From NCBI RefSeq assembly GCF_014698835.1, contig NZ_JACJTU010000003.1:124001-188000 (forward strand): a stretch of 64,000 bases of DNA, written 5' to 3'. Positions 54,092 to 63,392 of the stretch are shown here, piece after piece. Made by a program: the position numbers and the translations under genes. Each line of letters opens with the position of its first letter. The stretch's first letter is position 1. The notes below the pieces were generated by a model. That model was not told the origin of the DNA. It ran no database searches and saw nothing but the letters and a program-made list of their open reading frames with translations. This DNA is from Nostoc paludosum FACHB-159. GTDB lineage: Bacteria; Cyanobacteriota; Cyanobacteriia; Cyanobacteriales; Nostocaceae.

Positions 54092-55135
54092 TTACAGTGG
54101 TGAATCTCCAACCTCTGCATAAGGTTGTGGTTCCCGTAGGCGTTTGGCAATGTGTTCTCGCCGATGCTTTGCAAGTTCGCTATAAAGCTTTTTGCGAGAA
54201 AGATTCACACTGCCAACAGGCTCATGCTCTAGGAGTGTATGCCAAGGGCTAAACATAGTACCCTCATCTAAACGTTTGCGTTCTTCAAAGTCGAATTTCT
54301 GACTAGGAATGCGGATAGTTGCAACTTTAATAAATGGTGAATCTGCTTCTTGCCATTCTTTAACATGGTCTTCAATTGGCGTTTTTTCATCATCTATATA
54401 AAACTGAATCAGAAAGTCAAAATATGCTTCTCCAACAGCCAAATGGTTGACTATTGCTTCCCGCAGGTAGTTTTCAGATTCGGGAAGTGTTTCTGGAGGT
54501 TGTTCGATTTGTTGAGATTTTACAGATAATTTGACAACCCGATTGCCAAACTTAAAGGGAGCCATACTCCAATACTGAATCAAAAGTGGGTTGCCTACGT
54601 TCTTGCTAGTAATTTTTTGTAACAAAGCAAAGGCATAACCAAGTTCTTCTAAGCGTTCTGGAGTAAGTTGTCCGCTACCTGCTTTAAAGATATCAGCGTA
54701 ATCGCGAATATCTTTAGTAAAAAAAGTAGGATAACTGTTGAGGATAAAATCTTGAGTTTTTTCTTCATCATCCAGTACTTTTTGCCCTTCTACATTCATC
54801 ACCTTGATGGCGATACCGCGAACATCAGGTTGGGTGTCGGAGCGAAATTTCCCACGTGTTTCAGGTGCACCACCATTAGAGAAACGAATCCAAGCAGGAT
54901 AGGTTTGGGGTGTTTTGAACAAACCTACTCTCAGGTCTTCGGGAAGATTGGGTTCAATAATAAACTCTCCCCAAAGGAGTCCATGACTTTTGCTATGAAT
55001 TTGGCGCAGATCTGGGCCTGTTTGTTGTTGAGCTTGCAGGCTAGTTGCTACAATCTCATCGATCGTTGCTGATTGGTCGGTGGTAGATGATACTGGATTA
55101 CTCATGAAAAATATTTGATGATGTTTCTTCATCAT
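54092..55135 (-). CDS. Catalase-like haem protein (SrpA/AOS-type)
   Basis: A 347-residue small catalase-fold protein from ATG 55135; AAGG lies 6 bases before it, between the stop of the previous gene and this start. Key residues match small catalase relatives: the distal histidine in HSKSHGLLWGEF (about 49), RFSNGGAPETR, DVRGIAIKVMN and the asparagine in FILNSYPTFFTKD (about 145). The C-terminal DEGTMFSPWHTLLEHEPVGSVNLSRKKLY is seen in SrpA-type proteins. It may be a peroxidase or a fatty-acid hydroperoxide enzyme. It follows the 5-FTHF cyclo-ligase by 9 bases. Confidence 0.8.
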   Translation of the reverse strand: MMKKHHQIFFMSNPVSSTTDQSATIDEIVATSLQAQQQTGPDLRQIHSKSHGLLWGEFIIEPNLPEDLRVGLFKTPQTYPAWIRFSNGGAPETRGKFRSDTQPDVRGIAIKVMNVEGQKVLDDEEKTQDFILNSYPTFFTKDIRDYADIFKAGSGQLTPERLEELGYAFALLQKITSKNVGNPLLIQYWSMAPFKFGNRVVKLSVKSQQIEQPPETLPESENYLREAIVNHLAVGEAYFDFLIQFYIDDEKTPIEDHVKEWQEADSPFIKVATIRIPSQKFDFEERKRLDEGTMFSPWHTLLEHEPVGSVNLSRKKLYSELAKHRREHIAKRLREPQPYAEVGDSPL

Positions 55136-55144
55136 CCTCAACCT

Positions 55145-55726
55145 TTAGTCTTGGGGAGTCAACCCAGTTTCAGTTAAGATATTTTTTAACGGTTTATCCC
55201 AAGGTTCGATAGGTAGTTGGGGTAAATATGCAAAATCAAAAACAATTCCGATAGTGGGTTTTGTTAACCACTCTGGCGAACTGAGTAGGCGATCGTAATA
55301 TCCTCCGCCATAACCCAGGCGATATCCTTGGTAATCGCAAGCTACACTGGGGGTAAGAATCAAATCAACTTCTTTCGGGTCTAAAGTTGGCGCATCTGGA
55401 TGGGGTTCAGTAATGCCATAAGCGCCACTTTGAACGGAATCATCAATCTGCCAAATATGCCAAGAGAGGGATTGATTAACGCAGCGAGGAAATCCCCAAC
55501 GGTATTTGGTGTTTGTAAATAATGGGCTGAGGTCGGGTTCTTGACGAAAGCTAAAGTAAGCGAGTATTGTTTTTGCTTGGTTAAACAAAGTAGAGTTTTG
55601 TAAATGAAAGCAAATGCGATCGCTTTTTTCTCTCCACTCCCAGATGGACATTGATTGACGTTTTTTGAGTAAAGTACGGCGTAATTGGGCTTTATTTAGT
55701 TGATGATTAACTGTGTCCACATTCAA
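55145..55726 (-). CDS. 5-formyltetrahydrofolate cyclo-ligase
   Basis: A 193-residue enzyme that converts 5-formyl-THF to 5,10-methenyl-THF using ATP. The family motif RLGYGGGYYDRLLSSPEW (about 126-144) with the GGGYYD glycine loop is complete, as is the N-terminal basic region NKAQLRRTLLKKRQSMS. Length is typical (about 190). Its stop is 9 bases ahead of the catalase-like ATG, suggesting translational coupling. Confidence 0.92.
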   Translation of the reverse strand: MNVDTVNHQLNKAQLRRTLLKKRQSMSIWEWREKSDRICFHLQNSTLFNQAKTILAYFSFRQEPDLSPLFTNTKYRWGFPRCVNQSLSWHIWQIDDSVQSGAYGITEPHPDAPTLDPKEVDLILTPSVACDYQGYRLGYGGGYYDRLLSSPEWLTKPTIGIVFDFAYLPQLPIEPWDKPLKNILTETGLTPQD

Positions 55727-55740
55727 AAACTTTGAGCCTG

Positions 55741-55775
55741 TTGTCTGTTGCTTGTTGCCTGTTGCCTATTGCCTG
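55741..55775 (-). repeat. TTGCCTR heptamer array
   Basis: Five heptamers of the type TTGTCTG/TTGCTTG/TTGCCTG/TTGCCTA lie between the cyclo-ligase start and the GDP-fucose synthase stop. Confidence 0.8.
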
Positions 55776-55835
55776 CCATACCACTAATTTTTGCTCAAAA
55801 AATCTCAGGTGGGCACTGCCCACCTTAATGTAAGA

Positions 55836-56780
55836 TTATGCAGCGTGTTGACGATACCACTCAATGGTATTTTTTAACCCTTGCTCAAAGCTAACACCAG
55901 CAGTGAAATTAAAAGCAAGCTTGGCGCGTTCAGTATCTAAACGGCGTCTTGGCTGACCATTGGGCTTGTCAGTTTGCCAAACAATTTCACCCTTAAACTC
56001 CATTAATTGACAAATCAGAGTCACTAAATCAAGAATCGAAATTTCATCACCCGTTCCCAGATTCACTGGTTCTGATTCGTTGTAGAATTGAGTGCCCATG
56101 ACAATTCCTCGCGCCGCATCTACAGAATAGAGAAACTCACGAGTCGGACTACCATCACCCCAAACGAACAGTTGCTTATCTCCTTGAATTTGGGCTTCGT
56201 GAACCTTGCGAATTAAGGCCGGAATCACATGAGAACTTCCCGGATCGAAATTATCTTCAGGGCCATACAAATTCACAGGCAGTAGGTAAATACCATTAAA
56301 GTCATACTGCTGGCGGTAAGCTTGTAATTGTACTAAAAGCGCTTTTTTGGCAATTCCGTAAGGGGCATTAGTTTCCTCTGGGTAGCCATTCCACAAGTCA
56401 TCTTCTTTGAATGGTACCGGAGTAAATTTTGGATAAGCGCAGATAGTACCAACACAAACGAATTTTTCCACCCCCCCTTGATATGCAGCGTGAATTAGCT
56501 GGCTGCCCATAATCAAGTTATCGTAGAATAACTCTGCGGGTTTTTGCTGGTTGAGACCGATACCACCAACATGAGCTGCTAAATGGATAACGATGTCTTG
56601 TTGGTCAACTGCACGTTGGCAATTTTCCCAAACTCGCAAATCGCAATCACGCGATCGCACTACTGTAATCTTCTCACTATCAGCACCTGCTTGAGACAGT
56701 TGATCTATCACCTGACGACCGAGAAACCCTGACCCACCAGTGACAAGAATGCGTTTATTTTTGAGTTCTAAGGCGGTCAT
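55836..56780 (-). CDS. fcl: GDP-L-fucose synthase
   Basis: A 314-residue NAD(P)-dependent epimerase/reductase that turns GDP-4-keto-6-deoxymannose into GDP-L-fucose. The Rossmann glycine motif is ILVTGGSGFLGRQVIDQL (about 10-27), the catalytic YGIAKKALLVQLQAYRQQY gives the YxxxK (about 139-143), and NLYGPEDNFDPGSSHVIPALIRK is the substrate-binding loop of the Fcl/WcaG family. It follows gmd by 23 bases, the usual biosynthetic order on this strand. Confidence 0.93.
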   Translation of the reverse strand: MTALELKNKRILVTGGSGFLGRQVIDQLSQAGADSEKITVVRSRDCDLRVWENCQRAVDQQDIVIHLAAHVGGIGLNQQKPAELFYDNLIMGSQLIHAAYQGGVEKFVCVGTICAYPKFTPVPFKEDDLWNGYPEETNAPYGIAKKALLVQLQAYRQQYDFNGIYLLPVNLYGPEDNFDPGSSHVIPALIRKVHEAQIQGDKQLFVWGDGSPTREFLYSVDAARGIVMGTQFYNESEPVNLGTGDEISILDLVTLICQLMEFKGEIVWQTDKPNGQPRRRLDTERAKLAFNFTAGVSFEQGLKNTIEWYRQHAA

Positions 56781-56803
56781 ATTTTTATCCTCTGTAGACT
56801 CAA

Positions 56804-57889
56804 TCAGAAGTGCAAAGCGCCAAGTTCTTGACGAAGAGTAGCAACGTCATGGGGAAATTGCGAACCATTGCCGTTGGGTGAAGTGTAACCCAATGCTTGC
56901 AGGTCTGCTTCTACCATTAGGGAAACTAGTTGTTCAAAGGTTACTGATGGTGTCCAGCCTAACTTCTGCCGTGCTTTGCCAGAATCACCAATCAACAACT
57001 CTACCTCCGCAGGACGCAGATAACGTTCGTCAAATTCGACATAATCTTGCCAATTGAGATTGACGTAATTAAATGCCAATTCGAGAAATTCCCGGACTGA
57101 GTGAGTTTCGCCAGTGGCAATCACGTAGTCGTCTGGTTGATCTTTCTGCAACATCAACCACATTGCTTTAACGTAATCTTTGGCATAACCCCAATCTCGC
57201 TTGGCGTCGAGATTTCCCATGTAAAGCTTTTTCTGCTTTTTGGCTACAATGTTGGCTACTGCCATCGTGATTTTACGGGTGACGAAGGTTTCACCACGAC
57301 GGGGGGATTCGTGATTAAAAAGTATGCCGTTACAAGCAAACAAGTTGTAAGATTCACGGTAGTTAATTGTTTGCCAATGAGCGTATACTTTGGCGCAAGC
57401 ATAGGGACTGCGGGGATAAAATGGCGTGGTTTCGCTTTGGGGGATTGCTTGTACTAATCCGTACATTTCTGAGGAACCCGCTTGGTAAAATCGCACTTGG
57501 ATTCCGGTACGATGTTGGTAGTCTCGAATTGCTTCTAATAAACGCAGTGTCCCCATTCCCACTGAATCTACAGTGTATTCTGGTGAGTCAAAGCTGACTC
57601 TGACATGGGATTGAGCGCCGAGGTTGTAAATTTCTACTGGCTGTACTTCTTCTAAGATGCGTCGCAGTGTTGTTCCATCGGTCAAATCTCCGTAATGCAG
57701 GAATAACTGCACTCCTTCTTTGTGTGGGTCTTCGTAGATGTGATCGATGCGATCTGTGTTGAAGGTGGATGTCCGGCGAATTATCCCATGAACTTCATAG
57801 CCTTGTTCTAGCAAGTATTCGCTCAAATATGAACCATCTTGACCGGTAATACCAGTAATTAACGCTCGTTTGTTTTGCGTCATGCTCAA
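56804..57889 (-). CDS. gmd: GDP-mannose 4,6-dehydratase
   Basis: A 361-residue short-chain dehydrogenase that makes GDP-4-keto-6-deoxymannose. It has [37 protein letters not shown], the catalytic [39 protein letters not shown] (YxxxK in YACAK, about 160) and [19 protein letters not shown]. It is upstream of fcl on the minus strand and supplies its substrate. GDP-mannose could come from the nucleotidyltransferase at 20809. Confidence 0.96.
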   Translation of the reverse strand: MSMTQNKRALITGITGQDGSYLSEYLLEQGYEVHGIIRRTSTFNTDRIDHIYEDPHKEGVQLFLHYGDLTDGTTLRRILEEVQPVEIYNLGAQSHVRVSFDSPEYTVDSVGMGTLRLLEAIRDYQHRTGIQVRFYQAGSSEMYGLVQAIPQSETTPFYPRSPYACAKVYAHWQTINYRESYNLFACNGILFNHESPRRGETFVTRKITMAVANIVAKKQKKLYMGNLDAKRDWGYAKDYVKAMWLMLQKDQPDDYVIATGETHSVREFLELAFNYVNLNWQDYVEFDERYLRPAEVELLIGDSGKARQKLGWTPSVTFEQLVSLMVEADLQALGYTSPNGNGSQFPHDVATLRQELGALHF

Positions 57890-58466
57890 CTATCCCTTAT
57901 TCTCTTTGATTAAAATGTTACAGCCGATCTGATACAACCTAGCAGGTAATTGCTGAATTGCCTAATAGTGAACCTACTAGTTCTAACGGATAGTGTAACT
58001 TTTAAGTAAATAAATCTACTTAAGAACAGGTGACTTAACAAGTAAGACTTAACTTCTCAAGTTCAAAATTTTTTAATAATTATTTGGTAAGTATGTTACC
58101 ATCTTTGATTTGTAAAAATTTTATAAATTAGCTGATTTTTATGAAGAGTTAATAAAGTTACTTCGTTCAATGAGCTTTTGCTCACTAGTCTTCTGATGGT
58201 TTGAAAATATGATTATCTAAAACTTTAGAATAAAAATTTATACAAAGTTATCTAGAAAAAAGCAAAGAAAACTTCTACGAATTTGAAACAAGAATGCAAC
58301 AGAATATATGGGTGGGGGTACAAGTGTATGCCCCTAGAGCTAATTCCTTTGTTGCAAATCTTTTTGCAAGCAAATGGCTTATTTAACCAGTTTTATGTAC
58401 CTGTTTTACACTAAAAATTAGTACTTAGGGGCATGGTTGCCCCCAGAATCCGCCCTAAGTAATTAC
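57890..58466. other. Intergenic region, AT-rich, before gmd
   Basis: 577 bases with no gene. The left half (57890-58300) is AT-rich; the right end holds the terminator at 58422-58461. It probably contains the gmd promoter on the left edge. Confidence 0.5.
58422..58461 (-). terminator. Stem-loop after sugar transferase
   Basis: TACTTAGGG and CCCTAAGTA pair (9 bp) around a loop that itself contains GGGGCA/TGCCCC. It ends 5 bases from the sugar transferase stop codon. No long T-run. Confidence 0.6.
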
Positions 58467-59252
58467 TCAGTATGCGCCGTTATTTTTAGGCAAAATCACT
58501 ACATCAACAGTTTTTAAGATGATCCATAAATCAAGCCAGAAATTCCTGAATTTTACGTAATGCAGGTCGATTTGGACTCGCCGGGGGTAGGGAATGTCAT
58601 TACGCCCAGACACCTGCCACAAACCAGTAATTCCTGGACGGATCGTTAAAATCTCATCAATGTAACTACCGTATTTTGGGAGTTCTTCTGCTACTAATGG
58701 GCGAGGGCCGACTACACTCATATCCCCTTTTAAAACGTTCCAAAACTGGGGAAATTCATCTAAGCTAGTAATTCGCAAAAATCGACCAATTTTAGTAATC
58801 CGTGGGTCTTGCTTGAGCTTAAAACTGGTCTCAAATTCTTGTCGCAACTGGGGCGATGTTTCCATCATTTGCACGAGGATTTCGTCCGCATTGCTGACCA
58901 TTGTTCGGAATTTAATACAGTTAAAAGGTTTGTAATTTTTCCCCACCCGTTCCTGAATATAAAAAATCGGGCCTTCTGAACTTAAAGCAATCAACAAGGC
59001 CAAGATTAAGTAGACAGGAAAGAATAAAATCAACACTGACAGCGAAAACACTATATCGAACAGTCGCTTGGCAAACTCTCCGTTTAAACCCTGAAAAGAT
59101 AAACCTTTAGGTTTAACTCTAGGCGTCTTTGTTTTTTGACCGCGTTTTAGGAGAGTACGCCAAGACGCTTTAGTGTCTTGCCTTACGCCTCGCTTGCCGG
59201 AGAGGAGTGAGCTCTGGGCAGTCATCATACTCCTTAATAATCCACACCACAC
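58467..59252 (-). CDS. Exopolysaccharide sugar transferase (WcaJ/RfbP type)
   Basis: A 261-residue initiating glycosyl-phosphate transferase. After a basic N-terminus comes a membrane helix (RLFDIVFSLSVLILFFPVYLILALLIAL) and the conserved FNCIKFRTMVSNADEIL, RITKIGRFLRITSLDEFPQFWNVLKGDMSVVGPRPLVAEELPKYGSYIDEILTIRPGITGLWQVSGRNDIPYPRRVQIDLHYVK. It is the second such enzyme in the window. It precedes gmd on the same strand but 577 bases away. The glycosyltransferase upstream (59326) and this gene may form one unit. Confidence 0.92.
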   Translation of the reverse strand: MWCGLLRSMMTAQSSLLSGKRGVRQDTKASWRTLLKRGQKTKTPRVKPKGLSFQGLNGEFAKRLFDIVFSLSVLILFFPVYLILALLIALSSEGPIFYIQERVGKNYKPFNCIKFRTMVSNADEILVQMMETSPQLRQEFETSFKLKQDPRITKIGRFLRITSLDEFPQFWNVLKGDMSVVGPRPLVAEELPKYGSYIDEILTIRPGITGLWQVSGRNDIPYPRRVQIDLHYVKFRNFWLDLWIILKTVDVVILPKNNGAY

Positions 59253-59325
59253 ATAGTCCCAATCTTAAAGCCAAAATGAGATGCTTCTGGGGATAAATTG
59301 CCAAAAGCCTAAAAAATAAGTCCTA

Positions 59326-60480
59326 TTAACCAAGACCATTATTCCAAAAAGGTCTTTTTTCGTTGCACTTGTTTACAAAATCTAGATAACGATCTGCAAA
59401 GACTTGCGGTGAAAACTGCGCGGCGTGCGATCGCATATACTCACAATTGAACGAACCCTGATATACTTCAAATTTTTCTACTGCCTCCACTAAAGCTGCC
59501 TCTGTTTGTGTCCTGAAGAATATACCTGTCCCTGTATCCACATCAGAGCGAATATCTCGCACTGTTTCTAGAGCACCCCCAGCACCGTAGGCAATTACTG
59601 GCGTACCACAGGCTTGTGCCTCCACTAGGGCAATACCAAAATCTTCACAAGCTGCGTACACAAACGCCTTAGCGCTAGCCATATATTTTTTTACCACATT
59701 ATCGGGTTGCCATCCCAGTATTTGTATATTTGAGTTTGCCATCTCACGAATCTTTTTCATTTCATCTCCTGTACCGATTACTACTAATGGTCGTTTTAGT
59801 TGATTAAAAGCTTTGACAATCAACGATACTTGCTTATAACTCACTAGTCGAGAAACTGTTAGGTAAAAATCGTCTTTTTCCTGAAAAAATGGAAATTCGT
59901 CAATATTCACCGGTGGGTAAATCACTGTTGCTTCTCGCCGATAGCAACGCCAAATGCGCTTAGCTGTGTGGTGCGAGTTAGCGATGAAGTAATCAACACG
60001 ATTGGCACTCAATACGTCCCACTGGCGTAAACGATGTAATAAATATCGGGTCACCCACCCAGGCAGACCATTACCCAGCTTGCTTTGGCGCAGATAATCA
60101 AAGGTCAAGTCCCAGGCGTAGCGCATAGGGCTGTGACAGTAGCAAATATGCAACTGATCTGGAGTGGTAAGGATTCCCTTGGCAACAGCATGGGATGAAG
60201 ACAGAATTACGTCATAGTGCCGCAAATCCAGTTGTTCAATGGCCAAAGGCCACAAAGGCAAGTACTTTTGTATACCGTTATCGGCATAGGGAAAGTGCTG
60301 AAGGAACGTCTTGCCAATTTGACGTTTATACAAATAACTTTCAGGGTTTATGGATTCAAAATCGATGAGGGCATACAAATCAGCATCAATGTGATTCAAA
60401 ATTTCCCGTACAACGAGTTCTGAACCACCTGTGGCTTTGGGTGTCAACCACTCATGAACCAGAGCATATTTCAAGGGCAC
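59326..60480 (-). CDS. Glycosyltransferase family 4
   Basis: A 384-residue GT-B fold retaining glycosyltransferase. The N-terminal half begins LKYALVHEWLTPKATGGSELVVREIL; the C-terminal nucleotide-sugar site is in VSRLVSYKQVSLIVKAFNQLKRPLVVIGTGDEMKKIREMANSNIQILGWQPDNVVKKYMASAKAFVYAACEDFGIALVEAQACGTPVIAYGAGGALETV with the E-x7-E motif (ACEDFGIALVEA). It is probably a mannosyl- or similar transferase in surface polysaccharide assembly; sugar and acceptor are not determined. ATG 60480. Confidence 0.9.
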   Translation of the reverse strand: MPLKYALVHEWLTPKATGGSELVVREILNHIDADLYALIDFESINPESYLYKRQIGKTFLQHFPYADNGIQKYLPLWPLAIEQLDLRHYDVILSSSHAVAKGILTTPDQLHICYCHSPMRYAWDLTFDYLRQSKLGNGLPGWVTRYLLHRLRQWDVLSANRVDYFIANSHHTAKRIWRCYRREATVIYPPVNIDEFPFFQEKDDFYLTVSRLVSYKQVSLIVKAFNQLKRPLVVIGTGDEMKKIREMANSNIQILGWQPDNVVKKYMASAKAFVYAACEDFGIALVEAQACGTPVIAYGAGGALETVRDIRSDVDTGTGIFFRTQTEAALVEAVEKFEVYQGSFNCEYMRSHAAQFSPQVFADRYLDFVNKCNEKRPFWNNGLG

Positions 60481-60741
60481 AGCTAACTTGTAATGAATGG
60501 AAAATAGTTAGGCAACTTATGAGGTTAACTGAAAAGTTTCCCCTTGTGATTAATTAATGGGAAGCGCCCCAGATGAAAGCCAGAGACGCAATCTTTCCCT
60601 CACAGGTTCCAGATGGATGCTGCAACCTGATAACCTCAGATTGGGGCAAACAGGGGATTGGGAAAACTCTTCTTTAGTAGCTAGTCCCCAGTCCTTAGTC
60701 CTTGCTTCCTGAAAGAAAACTGATGTAGGAATGGGAAAGGT

Positions 60742-61686
60742 ATGCGAATTCTAATTATGGGTGGTACTCGGTTCATTGGTGTCTACTTGACTCAACTATT
60801 GGTGGAACAAGGACATGAGGTGGTGCTGTTTAACCGTGGAAATCGACCAGCACCTTCTTTACAGGGAGTAGGACAAATTATAGGCGATCGTACCGATGCT
60901 GCCCAATTAAAAGCAAAATTGTCACAAGAAAATTTTGACGCCATTTTTGACAATAATGGGCGAGAACTCAGTGATACTCAACCACTTGCAGAGATTTTTC
61001 AAGGCCGGGTGCAACATTTTGTATATATGAGTTCGGCAGGGGTGTATCTCAAATCTGACCAGCTTCCCCATGTTGAAGGCGATGCAGTAGACCCCAAAAG
61101 TCGCCACTTGGGTAAGCATGAAACTGAAGCTTACCTCACTCAACTGGGATTGCCCTTTACTTCGATTCGTCCTACTTATATTTACGGCCCGCGTAATTAT
61201 AATGACTTAGAAAGTTGGTTTTTTGACAGAATTGTCCGCGATCGCCCCATTCCTATCCCCGGAAATGGGTTGCATATCACCCAATTTGGTCATGTCAAAG
61301 ATTTAGCAAAGGCAATGACTCAAGTTTTGGGCAATAAACAAGCAGTAGGACAGATTTATAACATTTCTGGCGATCGCTTTGTCACTTTTGATGGTTTAGC
61401 CCGTGCTAGTGCCGTAGCGGCTGGGAAATCACCCGATGCTATCAAAATTGTCCATTACGACCCGAAGAAGTTTGATTTTGGCAAACGCAAAGCTTTTCCC
61501 ATGCGGGTGCAACATTTCTTTGCTTCGGTGAACAAAGCGCGAACAGAATTAAACTGGCATCCGGAATATGATTTGATTTCTGGATTACAAGATTCTTTGG
61601 AAAATGATTATCTCGCTTCTGGTCGAGATAAAGCTGAGGTTGATTTTTCTGTAGATGAGGAGATTTTACAAGCTGTTGAATTGTGA
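60742..61686 (+). CDS. NAD-dependent epimerase/dehydratase (CSP41-like)
   Basis: A 314-residue short-chain-type protein with MRILIMGGTRFIGVYLTQLLVEQGHEVVLFNRGN (Rossmann motif GGTRFIG), FVYMSSAGVYLKSDQL and SRHLGKHETEAYLTQLGLPFTSIRPTYIYGPRNYND. This is the atypical-SDR pattern shared by chloroplast stem-loop-binding proteins (CSP41), which bind RNA; the catalytic YxxxK is absent. Its role may be nucleotide-sugar or RNA related. ATG 60742. Confidence 0.87.
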   Translation: MRILIMGGTRFIGVYLTQLLVEQGHEVVLFNRGNRPAPSLQGVGQIIGDRTDAAQLKAKLSQENFDAIFDNNGRELSDTQPLAEIFQGRVQHFVYMSSAGVYLKSDQLPHVEGDAVDPKSRHLGKHETEAYLTQLGLPFTSIRPTYIYGPRNYNDLESWFFDRIVRDRPIPIPGNGLHITQFGHVKDLAKAMTQVLGNKQAVGQIYNISGDRFVTFDGLARASAVAAGKSPDAIKIVHYDPKKFDFGKRKAFPMRVQHFFASVNKARTELNWHPEYDLISGLQDSLENDYLASGRDKAEVDFSVDEEILQAVEL

Positions 61687-61704
61687 GGTTTGTTGACTGC
61701 TGAC

Positions 61705-61795
61705 AGTGAACAGGAGCCAGTGCGCCCTTGCTGGTTCCCCCCGTTGTTCGCTTTTAGCGTTCCCGCAGGGTAGCAACTGGCTCTCAACAGTCAAC
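61705..61795. repeat. GGAGCCAGTGCG-type dispersed repeat
   Basis: GGAGCCAGTGCGCCCTTGCT...GCAACTGGCTC, an imperfect hairpin repeat of a kind also seen near 36475 and 52840. It follows the epimerase stop codon. Confidence 0.6.
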
Positions 61796-61814
61796 ACTAC
61801 CATAAACCAATTAA

Positions 61815-62080
61815 CTACTCCTCGTCAGGGTTAATGCCCAATTGTCGCAACTTTGCCGCTAACTTATCAGCACGTTGTCTTTCCTGTTCGGCTCGTTGCC
61901 TTTCTTGTTCGGCTCGTCGCCTTTCTTGTTCTAGCTGGGTAGAAATCCAATTTCCGGTTTCATCGTACCAGCGTAACCATAAGCGTTCTATACCTTAGAA
62001 TCCTCAGGATATTCACTGGGAAGATCGTACATGGTGGGTAGGGTTTCTTTGGGAGAGAGAGGCGGGTCTGTTTGATACAT
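61815..62080 (-). pseudogene. Uma2 family remnant with internal deletion
   Basis: On the minus strand from ATG 62080: MYQTDPPLSPKETLPTMYDLPSEYPEDSK, then a stop at the junction; the following bases in another frame read GIERLWLRWYDETGNWISTQLEQERRRAEQERQRAEQERQRADKLAAKLRQLGINPDEE and end at TAG 61815. The first part is a Uma2 N-terminus and the second a Uma2 C-terminal coiled coil; the nuclease core is gone. It is a deletion-derived relic. Confidence 0.8.
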
Positions 62081-62354
62081 AAGGGAAATCCTCAGCGACT
62101 AAATACTATTTTGGATTTTAAATTTTAGATTTTGGATTGATTCTACGGATAAATCCGCTTGCTCTATAGCATCAAGGAATCATTGGTCAAAATAAAAATA
62201 TATTATTCTACTTGGGAAAGACGCGATAAATTGCGTCTTTAGTTTTTACTGGAACAGGAATGAAAATTTTATCTAATAGTCAGGTAAAGTTTTTTGATAA
62301 TTGCCTCAAAGTTAGTAAAACTAGTTTCTGAAAATACTATTATTGGTTAATAAA

Positions 62355-63239
62355 ATGAGCCAGGTTTTGCAATATCCACTCCACAATATTTTAGATGCTC
62401 GTGCCCGTTTGGGTGAAGGGCCAGTTTGGGACTCTACTAAAAAGCTGCTTTACTGGATAGATATTTTTAACCATCGAGTGCATCAACTTGACCCTGCAAC
62501 GGGGGATAATCGATTTTTTGATGTCGGAGATGTGGTAGGTGCGATCGCAACAGCAGGTACAGATAGATTAATTATTACACTGCGTCGTCATCTGGCATTC
62601 CTCAACACCCAAACAGGCGAAGTTACACCCATTTTGGAAGTTGAAGCAAACATGCCAAATAATCGTATTAACGATGGCAAATGTGACCCCCAAGGTCGCT
62701 TTTGGTTCGGCTCAATGTCTGCTATCGAAAATCCCGATGCTAACCTCTATCGTTATGATGCTGATGGTTCATTACATCTAATGGAAACAGGATTGACTAT
62801 TTCTAATGGCTTGGGTTGGAGTCCAGATCAAAAATTATTTTACCTAACTGATTCTCCTAAACAAAAAATATATGTTTATGATTTTAATTCAGTAACAGGT
62901 AATATTACTAATCGCCGGATTTTTGTTGATTTAACTCATGAATCTTTCTACCCAGATGGGTTGACTATAGATAGTCAAGGAAATATTTGGTCAGCTATGT
63001 GGAATGGATGGTGTGTAATTCGTTTCAATCCCAAAGGTGAAGAAATATTGCGAATCAAACTACCCGTTCCACTTATAACAAGTTGCACCTTCGGCGGCGA
63101 AGATTTGCAAACACTTTATATCACCACTGCTTCAGTTGGACTCAGCCAAGCTGAGATTGACAAAAGTTTCTACTCAGGTGATTTATTTGCTCTCCAAACT
63201 GATGTTACTGGATTACCTAGCGATAATTTTTATAAATGA
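62355..63239 (+). CDS. SMP-30/gluconolactonase/LRE family protein
   Basis: A 294-residue six-bladed beta-propeller lactonase of the SMP-30 family. Metal ligands are suggested by ARLGEGPVWDSTKKLLYWIDIF (E in the first motif, about 17), MPNNRINDGKCDPQGRFWFGSM (N and D, about 101-122) and LTISNGLGWSPDQKLFYLTDSP. It probably hydrolyses a sugar lactone with a divalent metal. ATG 62355 is used rather than TTG 62343, which is in frame. It stands alone. Confidence 0.9.
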   Translation: MSQVLQYPLHNILDARARLGEGPVWDSTKKLLYWIDIFNHRVHQLDPATGDNRFFDVGDVVGAIATAGTDRLIITLRRHLAFLNTQTGEVTPILEVEANMPNNRINDGKCDPQGRFWFGSMSAIENPDANLYRYDADGSLHLMETGLTISNGLGWSPDQKLFYLTDSPKQKIYVYDFNSVTGNITNRRIFVDLTHESFYPDGLTIDSQGNIWSAMWNGWCVIRFNPKGEEILRIKLPVPLITSCTFGGEDLQTLYITTASVGLSQAEIDKSFYSGDLFALQTDVTGLPSDNFYK

Positions 63240-63392
63240 AGTAGATAGACCATGTTATGGGAGTAGAAATGACTTACCTGATAAATCTCGCAAAATTAAT
63301 TACGAGATAATCCGAAAAGTTAGAACTTGAGTTTGTAGAATAGAATATGCTATTCAGCCAAAAAACGCACCTAAATTTCAGGAGTTAAGTCT

